From Diplonema papillatum (taxonomy: Eukaryota; Euglenozoa; Diplonemea; Diplonemida; Diplonemidae): a stretch of DNA of 64,000 nucleotides. Both the position numbers and the translations under genes were made by a program. The notes under the pieces are model-generated. The model made no database searches. It was not told the origin of the DNA and saw only the letters and a program-made list of their open reading frames with translations. The first letter of the stretch is position 1. Every line of letters starts with the position of its first letter. Positions 48,420 to 64,000 of the stretch are shown here, in pieces. Where the stretch lies: the NCBI GenBank assembly GCA_030068145.1, contig JAPJBO010000185.1, positions 124,001-188,000 of the forward strand. The letters run 5' to 3'.

Positions 48420-49015
48420 AAATTAACTTGTTTCTTTGAAGCCTTACAATGATCCGAACGACAAGTTTGCTGCACCATCCCGTCCACATAAGCAAGAGTA
48501 GGTCGCTTTTCCTTCCTTTCCTTGCTTCCTTATCCTCATGAACAGCTTCCTGGCTTCGCTTTTTCTCCAACCATACAGCGCGCGGCAACGAGGTAGGAAA
48601 AAGAGCGACTGGCCCACCAGACGAAATCCACCTGGTCCGGGGCTCCTGGTAAGTTCCCCGAAACTCCCCGACATTTCCCCGAAACTCCCCGATATTTTCG
48701 TCTGGACCAGGTGGGAAATGAGGATTTCTTTTTGTACAAGCACCTGCTTTGTAGGAAATACTTGAGGAGACTGCCAGTTGCGAAAGATCAAAGCCGACGA
48801 CACCCCATTATTGCAACAATATTCCAAGATCAAAGAGGCAAATGTGCTGTAGCCCACACGAAACACAGGTAAATCTGCACGAAACACAGGTAAATCTGGG
48901 TTTAGTGGTGGGCGTAAGCGTCAACGAAAAAGACCCACTTTGTAGTAGTTGTTTTGTTTCTCCCCCTCTTGCCTCGTTCGAAATGAACACACGGCAGTCC
49001 TCGAGTATTTTACGT
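48420..49015 (+). repeat. Dispersed repeat R1, rearranged copy
   Basis: The R1 3' piece (TTGTTTCTTTGAAG ... GTTTGC) precedes the R1 5' piece, the opposite order to 328-650. A short duplication ACGAAACACAGGTAAATCTG occurs twice at 48857-48897. Minus-strand frames are not supported as genes. Confidence 0.65.
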
Positions 49016-49044
49016 GCCCGTGAGCGACACCGACAGCCTACACG

Positions 49045-49990
49045 CGAAATCTCAGAAGAAGCAACTCTCGGGTTGGGAAGTCCTACACGGGCTGAAGCTG
49101 TGTTTGGGTCTGAACAAACAAGCTGGTGAATCGAAAAAGCTGTGTGAAAGGTTGGTTCAGTGTGAACATGAGTCAGGAAGGGGCTGAAGCTGTGTTTGGA
49201 CAAAGCTGAGTGCAAGTGATAATGGTTCAGTGTGTTTCGATCGAACAAAAAACCGACCGCTTACTACAAGAAACAGTCTAAAAAAACTGTTAAAGTCAGC
49301 AGGCCCCTCCAGTCTCCTCATACAGGCAACTTGCGAGCAAGAAGAAGCAACTCTCGGGTTGGGAAGTCCTACACAGGCAGCTTGCGGGCTATGCATCAAA
49401 GAAGGCTCACGAGCCCCAACGTAATCCACTGTTCGAAAGTCAAAAAGAAGCGAGCGAATGGCGAGGAAGCCGGCAGCACGATGCTCACCCACGATCGGAG
49501 CTCTCGCGAGCACAAAACCTGACGTAGATAAGCTGATCTCAGAAGAAGCAACTCTCGGGTTGGGAAGTCCTACACAGGCAGCTTGCGAACTGTGCATCAA
49601 AAAAGGCTCACGAGACCCAACGTAGTCCACTGTTCGAAAGTCAAAAAGAAGCGAGCGAATGGCGAGAAAGCCGGCAGCACGATGCTCACCGATGATCGGA
49701 GCTCTCGCGAGCGCTAAACCTGACGTAGACAAGTTGAGTGTCGACGTCATCATACGCTGGGCACGGCGGCGAACAGAAGAGCTCGCGTGTTCAGAGCAAC
49801 ATCCCGACAGCCTACACGCAAAACCTCAGAAAAAGCATCTCTCGGGTTGGGAAGTCCTCCACAGGCAGCTTGCGGGCTGTGCATCAAAGAAGGCTCACGA
49901 GCCGCCCCAACGTAGTCCACTGTTCGACGGCGCGTGCCCAAGATTTCGCCCTCGCCCGGATCGAGTATCTCGGTCCTGAAAACCTCTTCT
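49045..49990 (+). repeat. Tandem array of about 195 bp with a SAP-like reading frame
   Basis: CTCGGGTTGGGAAGTCCTAC appears at 49070, 49350, 49555 and (TCCTCC) 49842. One plus frame reads KKQLSGWEVLHRQLAGYASK in each, and in the first unit reads GLKLCLGLNKQAGESKKLCE + RLVQ, which has SAP-motif spacing (Leu-x2-Leu, Gly-Leu, Gly-x-Lys-x2-Leu-x2-Arg-Leu). Frames are broken between units, so this is at best a decayed exon array. Confidence 0.45.
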
Positions 49991-50249
49991 TCTCAGCTAC
50001 AAAAGAGCGACGGTAGACTTTGCACCCCCCGGATCCTCAAGCGAACTCCCTCTAAAACAGGTCGGAAGCAAGAGAAAAGCGAAGAGCTACGGAAAAAGGG
50101 GGAAGAAAATACGTGAGCAGACCCTACGGACACTTTCTTACAAGGTTGCGCGAGAAAGTGACCGTCAGAGAGCTCCGCCGGCAGTAGACGAGGGCTTCCA
50201 CAGACGGCACCGCAACGCCAACAGATCATCGGCAACACGAACCCCTTCG

Positions 50250-50880
50250 GTCGTGCACGTTTTACGCCTGGCTTTCGTCGTGACTTTCGCCAACCTGGCT
50301 GTTGTCCGGCTATATTCCGGCGTTCTGTCTGACGTCGGACTGTAGACTGCTACAATAGTCCGGTTCGGTTTCGGTGGTTACAATCAGACATTCCGTCTGG
50401 CGTCTGACTATATATGCGGTTGACATTCCGTCTGATTTTTGTCTGACTTTGGCCTGATATCCGTCTGACGTCTGAGCGCACGGTCGAAACCTGACGGTAG
50501 TCCGGTTTACTGGTTATATCCGACTTTCCGTCTGACGTCTGACTGTGGTCTCACATTCGTCTGCCGTCTGGTAATCCGGCTTTAGTGGCCCACATTCGGT
50601 CTGACACTGACCGTAGTCTGTACGGGCATCCGTCTGACTCCAGTCCGGCGGCGCGGGCTTCACCCTTCGAAACGGGCGCGATGGGCAGTCGGCGGGTTAG
50701 CATGCTGAGTAATACGCCACGATAAGAATAAACGCTGGTCATTGACTGACTAGGGTACTGGAAGGTTACTGGTCATTGACTGATCATTGACTGATCATTG
50801 ACTGATCATTGACTGATAGAGTACTGGTCATTGCCTAATCATTGATTGAGAGTACTGGTCATTGACTGGTAGGTACGAGG
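50250..50880 (+). repeat. Degenerate short-word repeats: GTCTGAC and CATTGACTGAT tracts
   Basis: 50300-50640 is packed with TTCCGTCTGACGTCTGACT-like words; 50740-50870 holds about seven CATTGACTGATcATTGAC units. No gene. They lie directly upstream of the large gene at 51034. Confidence 0.75.
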
Positions 50881-51033
50881 CTCGCCCGTGCGCTGCGCCT
50901 CCTCCCGTTTTTTCGCCCCGCCTTCCGACTAGCGCGCGGGCGGCGTTCGGCGCCTGTTTCTCTCCCTCCTCCCTCTTTCTCTCTCACCCTGCCGTCGGTG
51001 GCCTCCCGCCAGCATCGGCTGCGCACCCGCGGG

Positions 51034-57577
<6,544 letters not shown>

Positions 57578-57899
57578 TTTGCCGCATCAGGAGTACGTCC
57601 TCATACGATCTGACCTCTGATGTAGGAGTACACATGACCCCGGCAGTCAAGCGATCCCGAACACTGCGTTTTCATTCCCTAAGAAGAGCCGAGATAATCG
57701 ATCGTTTGTTGCATTCCATGCCTGCATCAATGAAGACAAAAAGTACCACAGGTCGCACCGCTCGTACGCCGCACTCCCCTCGCACGGCCGTCGCCACTTT
57801 CCGACCTCTACAAAGCCAGATATTTGCCGCTGATGTGCCGCATCAGGAGTGCGTCCTGAGACCTCTGATGTAGGAGTACATACGATCCAGGCAGTCTGA

Positions 57900-58455
57900 T
57901 TTCTCTAGAAGAATAGCCAAGAGAATCGATGGCTTCTTGTATTCCGTGCCTGCATCATGACTGACCTCCGGCGAGCGATCCCCGAGTAGCTCCACAAGTA
58001 CTTGATCCCGACGACGAATGGCAGCCGGCGACGACGTCAGAAATAACCGAGCCCAAGAGAAAGAACATGCTGCTCATGTACTCAAAGTATCTCAGCCCGT
58101 GAGGAAGTGCGAACTGATCCACGTGGTTCACGTGCTTAAAATGATTCAACGAGTGGAGTAGGTCCGACGTGGTGCGCCGAGGATGGCAGACAGCCTGCCC
58201 CTGCGAGTTGCGATTGTCATTCTTGCAAGGGCGTTCACCCTGGGGTTGTGTGCGAATCGCCCGGTGCTTGTCGGGGCACGATGCTGCAGCTAGCTGGGGA
58301 GTGACCAGACGCTGTTGTTCGCAGAGTGCCTGCTAATCCATGTGGTTCCATGTGTACTCAAAAGCTCCCAGTGCTGATCGCTTGCACCGAGGAACCTGCA
58401 ACCTTCACATCGAACGCAACTCACAACACCCTACGGCTCTCCTGCCCCTCCCCGT
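57900..58455 (+). other. No gene supported
   Basis: Mixed sequence with short direct repeats (ATCCACGTGGTTCACGTG, ATCCATGTGGTTCCATGTG). No ORF with coding composition. Confidence 0.45.
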
Positions 58456-58866
58456 TGAAAGAGTCTCTAAAAGAGTGAAAGAGTACGTACAGTAGTGAGT
58501 AGAGAAGAGAGTTTTCCGTTTTTTAACTGATTGCTCAGACACGGTTGTAGGGGCCTTCTCCCCGTGACGGATTCGTCTGTGCTCTAGTAGCACGGGTGAT
58601 CCTGGCTGTGACGAGCTACGAACAGCCGCCTGACAAACCAGACTCACACCGCAGTCCTGTCTGCAGACACTCAGGTTCCACGCTGATGATGGTCCGCCTT
58701 ATGTGTCCGTGGCTTAAAGGACCGAAACACGGCGCAGACGGGACCAGTGCGGTGTTGAGCACATACCCATTCCAAGCACGTTCTTGCAATCCCCGTTTGC
58801 TCTCTGAAAGAGTCTCTAAAAGAGTGAAAGAGTACGTACAGTAGTGAGTAGAGGAGAGAACGAGTA
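58456..58866 (+). repeat. R3 copy flanked by a direct repeat
   Basis: GAAAGAGTCTCTAAAAGAGTGAAAG-type 50-bp blocks at 58456-58512 and 58805-58860 bracket the R3 copy at 58639-58797. The direct flanks with AGTAGTGAGTAGAG could be long target duplications or the remains of a tandem exchange. Confidence 0.65.
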
Positions 58867-58869
58867 AAA

Positions 58870-60030
58870 AAGAATGGAGGGTAGCACGAACTACCAGACC
58901 CAGTGGAGGCCACCGCAAAAAGATTTCTTACCTTTTCCTTATCCCTCAAAACCAGCACCAATAACAACGTCCCCGTTTGCTCTCGATGTTTCTGCACGAG
59001 ACTCCCTGGCATCGCTGTTCTCGCTGTCTCTCTCTCTTGCCTTTTCGTAAAGGTCGGCAGTATAGCGATGCGCACAGGCCCGTCCGATCAGGACAAAAGT
59101 GTATGGACCGATCTCCGACTGGCTCGCGTACTCTAAAACTCTCACAACACGCACCCTCGGGCAAGAGTCTCTTGACAACCAGTACCCATCAGCCATAGAG
59201 CTAGCACATGGTTTTGCTGGCTCTCCGTTCAATTACCGCCAGCAGAAAAAGGCAGTGGAAGACACACCTCGTGAAACTGGGATGCTAGGGCGTCCTCCGG
59301 ATGCAGCGTCAGATGATTTAAAGTGGGTCACCAGCCCATCTGCCACGTACCCAAGCCCGTTTGTATCTCTCCCGTGCGCCAAAGCGGTGACACAGTGATT
59401 CGCGCCACTTCCCCGTGCTAGCGAGTCTCGGAACAGGACTTCAAACTGTGACCCAGGTGGCGACTGCAGACCAGGACGGGTGCTTGCACCAGGAGGTTTG
59501 GAACAGCTAGTCAGGCCAAGCTCATTGCACAGAGAGAGTGTGACACATCCTCGGGTGAGAAATGGGCTGTACATTGATTCAGCTGTTACCCTTTCAAAGT
59601 TCTGAACTTAACACCCACACACGCACCTCAACCTACAGGGGAAAGGAGGCCAAACGGTGGTAGTGAAGAAGTAGAAAGAAAATCGAAAAAAAAAAAAAAG
59701 AAGGCACATTGTAAACAGAGAGAACACCGACTCCTCTTTCCCCACTCCCTGTCCCCTCCACCCCCCTCCCTCTGCTCTCGCCGAGCCTCCCCGTTTCCCC
59801 GCTCCCTTCATCCCATTCCCCCACCTTGTCACACATCGAGAGGGCGAACCCACTTACATTTTTCCAATTCACTAGCTGCTTCAAAAAGAGAAAAAAAAAA
59901 AAAAAAAGACTTCCCCACACACACTCCCCCCCGTATCTGCGAGAAGCGAGAGAGAAGTGAAGAGAAGAGGAAAGTAGGCAGAAAAAAAGAAAGAAAAAAA
60001 AAAAAAAAAGAGCAGAGTTTTTTTTTCCGT
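58870..60030 (+). other. No gene supported; A-rich and purine-rich tracts
   Basis: A duplicated CCCCGTTTGCTCTC word (58792, 58970), A13 at 59686, A20 at 59890 and A15 near 59996. A 113-codon minus frame at 59233-59574 is open and has mixed composition but no start, splice or repeat support. Confidence 0.4.
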
Positions 60031-60034
60031 CGTC

Positions 60035-60241
60035 ATGGCGCAATCGCACCAGAAGGCCAGCGTGTCCCTGTCGGCAGCCGCCGCGGAGTCGCCTTCGGCC
60101 GCCGCCCTGCCCGAGCTGCTTGTGTGCTCGCCGTCCCCCCAGTCCGAGCGACCCGAGGGACTGACCCCTCCGCCGCCTCTTCTCTCACCGTCCGTCTCCC
60201 CCAGCAACAACACCGGCGCGCAAATCCCTCATCTGGCCGAC
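60035..60241 (+). CDS. Candidate 5' exon, Ser/Pro/Ala-rich
   Basis: GTCGTCATGGCGCAA is a good start context. The frame (MAQSHQKASVSLSAAAAESP, then Pro/Ser-rich) runs 69 codons to a donor GCCGAC|GTGTGT at 60242 and stops at 60259 if unspliced. GC content jumps from the A-rich flank to a strongly GC third position, as in the other real exons here. Likely a disordered N-terminus of an unidentified gene continuing downstream; no later plus-strand exon was found before 61 kb. Confidence 0.5.
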
Positions 60242-60259
60242 GTGTGTCTTTTCTTCTGA

Positions 60260-60985
60260 GATAGCAAAACCCGAGCGTAGCGAGCTTTTTGTGAGATGGT
60301 TTTATGTCCAAACAACCAGACCTGCTCTCTCATTCTCATTTTGTTTTCTCGCACAAAAAATCACAGGATCGACACAAGCGTGTCTCCCCAAAATCCCAAA
60401 CCCTCCGAAGCTTTTTTCCTCTGATGGACAGCCCAATTCTTTCTCTTGATGTTCTTCCTTTGCAAATGCTAAAATGTGCGGAAATAAAACTTCAGGATCT
60501 AAATCCCGGATCCTCAAGCGAACTTTAACTCCTCTAACAAAATTACCTCTTTGCGAATTTTCGGACAGAGTCGAAGATTAGCGTCGAAATTCCTGGCTTT
60601 TCACGCCGCAGCAGAACGACCACACCCTACCCAAACCCAAGCACCCTCTAAACGCGTTAGGGGACTTCACAAGTGTTCACAACGGAGTGACACAACACCC
60701 GAAACGAGTCGCACTCTTTTACTTTTCTCAACCCCCCGCCATACCCAAGCCTCTACGGTCAACCGGAGACTTTAAAATACCGACCTTCTAATCCACAAAT
60801 AACGCTAGAGTGAGGTGACCTGCAGACAAGTTTTGGATGACTTCGCAGCCCGCAACACAGCGGTCATACTGCGCGAGTTCGCTATCAGAAGGCCCAGGCC
60901 TTCCCCAGAAAAAAATGGGGCGGAGCTAAATTTGAGAACTTCACCTCGATTTTTATCAAGCCTCTTTTGGCGAAAAAAGAAAACC
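60260..60985 (+). other. Intron or intergenic sequence with two copies of the recurrent box
   Basis: The box appears at 60497-60535 (CCCGGATCCTCAAGCGAACT + TTAACTC) and in a variant form at 60745-60800 (GGTCAACCGGAGACTTTAAA ... AACGCTAGAG), the latter matching 6660 and 28835. No exon supported. Confidence 0.45.
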
Positions 60986-60988
60986 TAC

Positions 60989-61090
60989 CTGCAGGGACTC
61001 TGTGTCCGTGGAGCCTTGGTAGCACTCGTGGGACAGCTTTTTGTTCTCGCGCTTCAGGTCGTCGATGCGGTCGAGGGACCGCGTGTGCAG
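60989..61090 (-). CDS. Coiled-coil exon, minus strand
   Basis: Acceptor ATTCTGTTGCAG and donor CTGCAG|GTAGGT bound exactly 34 codons in phase 0: LHTRSLDRIDDLKRENKKLS, then HECYQGSTDTESLQ. The heptad-like pattern suggests a coiled coil. Both splice sites are strong. Upstream (higher coordinate) the acceptor and first 36 exon bases are repeated twice. Neighbouring exons of the gene were not found. Confidence 0.6.
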
Positions 61091-61432
61091 CTGCAACAGA
61101 ATGGGCCACTTGGCTAACGCACAAGCAGCTAGAATCGGCCCAGTCCACGTCGGGAGTGCATTTGTGTCCAAGAAGCGCTGCAGGTCGTCGATGCGGTCGA
61201 GGGACCGCGTGTGCAGCTGCAACAGAATGAGCCACTTGGCTAACGCACAAGCAGCTAGAATCGGCCCAGTTCACGTCGGGAGTGCATTTGTGTCCAAGAA
61301 GCGCTGCAGGTCGTCGATGCGGTCGAGGGACCGCGTGTGCAGCTGCAACAGAATGAGCCACTTGGCTAACGCACAAGCAGCTAGAATCGGCCCAGTTCAC
61401 GTCGGGAGTGCATTTGTGTCCTAGAAGCACAA
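61055..61432 (-). repeat. 126-bp tandem repeat carrying an acceptor and exon start, three units
   Basis: Period 126 bp (61055, 61181, 61307). In the minus-strand sense each unit has CTGTTGCAG|CTGCACACGC and the first 36 exon bases, then departs at CTGCAGCGCTTCTTGG in the two upstream units. Only the innermost continues into the full exon. Units are about 99 percent identical. Confidence 0.9.
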
Positions 61433-62283
61433 GGCCGGAAGTTCAGCCTTTGGAAGTATTGAAAACGCAACAGTCTTTCAAACGGACTGCTGACTTGTCG
61501 TCATACAGGCGCACAATGTGGAAAACTGATTTTAAGGGTCCAGAAAGTGGCAGAGTGAAGTTTTTTCAGCGGGTAATTAATCGTCGAATCTCGGGGCAAA
61601 CGAAGGCCTGAGGGATTCGAGATTGTCTGATGCGATATGTAGTGTTGACAAAACGCGAGTCCAGTCGAAGCCAATTTTCACAAACTACCACCCACACAGT
61701 TCCGTCGAACGCCAGGCCGAGTGTGTCAGCAGAGCCCGGACCGCCTCTCTTGCCCTCCCAGCACCCAAAAGTATGCTGCCGTATTCCTGCCCCACGGGTG
61801 GGCTACGCCTCTCTTCTTTGTGCACAACCACTTCTAGCCAAATTTCTGTGTTACAGGCCACACACACCACTTCGCAACCTAGCTTGCGAACGTACGAGCA
61901 CACCACATGGCCAACACACTGCCAGTACTTCACTGCCAGCACTTAACTCACTGCCAACAACATAGCCAGCACTTCATCACCAACGCTTCATTGTCACCAC
62001 TTGCCAGCACTACATTGCGAACGCTTCACTGTCTGCACTTGACACTGCCAACAACATTGCGAACACTTCATTACCGGTAATACTCCACTGCATTTTGTCG
62101 CCACCGCATTGTCACACATACTTTACACCAGATCGCACGATGACACCTCAATTGCCCTCGCCGCCGATGGCGGATAATTCCCCCGCCGCCCAGTGCATCC
62201 TGCTGCTCATCAAGTACACAAACCACTTCGCAACACACCCTTCGTTTGCGAACACAACCCACCATATGGCCAACCCACTCTGC
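61433..62283 (+). other. Degenerate flank of the 14-bp array; no gene
   Basis: From 61905 GCCAGTACTTCACTGCCAGC-like words appear with spacing that decays outward. The block 61857-61945 (CACTTCGCAACCTAGC ... CACCACATGGCCAAC) is a diverged copy of 62220-62300, so the array nucleus has been duplicated. Confidence 0.55.
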
Positions 62284-62597
62284 CAGCACTTCATTGCCAG
62301 CACTTCATTGCCAGCACTTCATTGCCAGCACTTCATTGCCAGCACTTCATTGCCAGCACTTCATTGCCAGCACTTCATTGCCAGCACTTCATTGCCAGCA
62401 CTTCATTGCCAGCACTTCATTGCCAGCACTTCATTGCCAGCACTTCATTGCCAGCACTTCATTGCCAGCACTTCATTGCCAGCACTTCATTGCCAGCACT
62501 TCATTGCCAGCACTTCATTGCCAGCACTTCATTGCCAGCACTTCATTGCCAGCACTTCATTGCCAGCACTTCATTGCCAGCACTTCATTGCCAGCAA
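62284..62597 (+). repeat. Minisatellite, 14-bp unit CATTGCCAGCACTT, about 22 copies
   Basis: Essentially perfect copies. The unit is not a multiple of three, so all plus frames read the same His/Cys/Leu/Ser/Thr-rich cycle; not protein coding. Degenerate units continue to about 62725. Confidence 0.95.
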
Positions 62598-62825
62598 TGC
62601 GATGCCGACACTACACTGCCAGCATTTCATCGGCAACGCTACAATGTCATCACCACATTGCCGACACTACACTTCCGTCCTAGTGATACAATGCCGACTA
62701 CACACTGCCAGCACTTCATTGGCAACGTTAGGGTAGATAAACTCCAAACTTTGTTTCTTCGTTGCGCGCGTTCGAAATTTTTTGATCTTGGTTGGTTGGT
62801 CGGCCCGCCGCAACCCGCCGGAACC

Positions 62826-63986
62826 CTCTGAATGGCACTACCAACCCGCCGGAACCCGCCGGAACCCTTTGAATGGCATTTCCAACCCGCCGGAACCCGC
62901 CGGAACCCTCCGAATGGCATCGCCAACCCGCCGGAACCCGCCGGAACCCTCCGAATGGCACTTCCAACCCGCCGGAACCCGCCGGAACCCTCCGAATGGC
63001 ATCGCCAACCCGCCGGAACCCGCCGGAACCCTCCGAATGGCACTTCCAACCCGCCGGAACCCGCCGGAACCCTCCGAATGGCATCGCCAACCCGCCGGAA
63101 CCCGCCGGAACCCTCCGAATGGCACTTCCAACCCGCCGGAACCCGCCGGAACCCTCCGAATGGCATCGCCAACCCGCCGGAACCCGCCGGAACCCTCCGA
63201 ATGGCATCGCCAACCCGCCGGAACCCGCCGGAACCCTCCGAATGGCACTTCCAACCCGCCGGAACCCGCCGGAACCCTCCGAATGGCATCGCCAACCCGC
63301 CGGAACCCGCCGGAACCCTCCGAATGGCACTTCCAACCCGCCGGAACCCGCCGGAACCCTCCGAATGGCACTTCCAACCCGCCGGAACCCGCCGGAACCC
63401 TCCGAATGGCACGCCAACCCGCCGGAACCCGCCGGAACCCTCCGAATGGCATCGCCAACCCGCCGGAACCCGCCGGAACCCTCTGAATGGCATTTCCAAC
63501 CCGCCGGAACCCGCCGGAACCCTCCGAATGGCATCGCCAACCCGCCGGAACCCGCCGGAACCCTCCGAATGGCATTCCAACCCGCCGGAACCCGCCGGAA
63601 CCCTCCGAATGGCATTTCCAACCCGCCGGAACCCGCCGGAACCCTCCGAATGGCATTCCAACCCGCCGGAACCCGCCGGAACCCTCCGAATGGCACTTCC
63701 AACCCGCCGGAACCCGCCGGAACCCTCCGAATGGCACTTCCAACCCGCCGGAACCCGCCGGAACCCTCCGAATGGCACTTCCAACCCGCCGGAACCCGCC
63801 GGAACCCTCCGAATGGCATCGCCAACCCGCCGGAACCCGCCGGAACCCTCCGAATGGCACTTCCAACCCGCCGGAACCCGCCGGAACCCTCCGAATGGCA
63901 TCGCCAACCCGCCGGAACCCGCCGGAACCCTCCGAATGGCACTTCCAACCCGCCGGAACCCGCCGGAACCCTCTGGACGCGTGCCC
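62826..63986 (+). repeat. Minisatellite, 41-bp unit, about 28 copies, two alternating types
   Basis: Unit: CCAACCCGCCGGAACCCGCC + GGAACCCTCCGAATGGCA + TCG or CTT. TCG and CTT variants alternate in places (62910-63200), which suggests expansion by dimers. A few units are 40 bp. It runs nearly to the window edge; the last unit changes to CTCTGGACGCGTGCC. The large minus-strand ORFs over it are repeat artefacts. Confidence 0.96.
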
Positions 63987-64000
63987 CAAGCAGGAGGATC

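Noticed and set aside
59233-59574. 113-codon minus-strand ORF of balanced composition
   Set aside because: No start context, splice sites or homologous copy; length is within chance for this GC content.
62639-63989. Large minus-strand Gly/Arg-rich ORFs and a plus-strand Pro/Arg-rich ORF
   Set aside because: Frames of the 41-bp minisatellite.

Overview
The window looks like nuclear DNA of a unicellular eukaryote, most likely a euglenozoan with cis-introns (a diplonemid or euglenid). Reasons: protein-like exons bounded by GT-AG (and one GC-AG) sites that join in phase; no bacterial-style operons; extreme loads of micro-, mini- and larger satellites; and a partial SSU rRNA copy (15812-16045) whose run after the conserved GGGTTCGATTCC segment (GAGGCAGCGAAGAGAAATAG) reads like the euglenozoan rather than the animal, plant or alveolate version. 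The taxonomic call is inference.

Layout. 1-1500: dispersed repeats and a zinc-ribbon exon with a decayed copy. 2000-3550: a CTA microsatellite of about 517 bp and repeats. 3610-7822: a gene whose exons (beta-propeller-like, coiled coil) join in phase across an intron filled with a 43-bp minisatellite and end in three tandem, all open, terminal exons. 7845-12435: two minisatellites (32 bp and 30 bp units) that share a core. 12.9-20.8 kb: small exons of several genes, each next to a decayed tandem copy, mixed with short inverted-repeat elements and rRNA scraps. 21207-25860: a complete-looking 4.65-kb mobile element with a 6-bp target duplication, inserted into a dispersed repeat and carrying two unfamiliar ORFs. 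26283-27108: a BIVM-like exon with a second copy of its 3' end. 28.4-43.5 kb: a MAPK-like pseudokinase with a PDZ-like tail, split by an 11.76-kb GC-AG intron that holds a satellite array, a 2.78-kb tandem duplication and an inverted deleted copy. 43.7-50.9 kb: an LSU rRNA fragment, several inverted-repeat elements and repeat arrays. 51034-57577: a very large low-complexity protein with three degenerate cyclic-nucleotide-binding-like folds and a polyglutamine tract that contains a frame break. 57.5-64 kb: duplications, one 5' exon, one minus-strand coiled-coil exon with triplicated acceptor, and two closing minisatellites (14 bp, 41 bp).

The strongest recurring signal is local tandem duplication of exons together with their 3' splice sites, usually leaving one intact and one or more damaged copies. 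It occurs at about nine independent loci here. No operon-like cooperation between genes is visible; the genes look unrelated and are separated by repeats. All exon calls are from reading frames, splice-site motifs and phase only; no transcript evidence was available.
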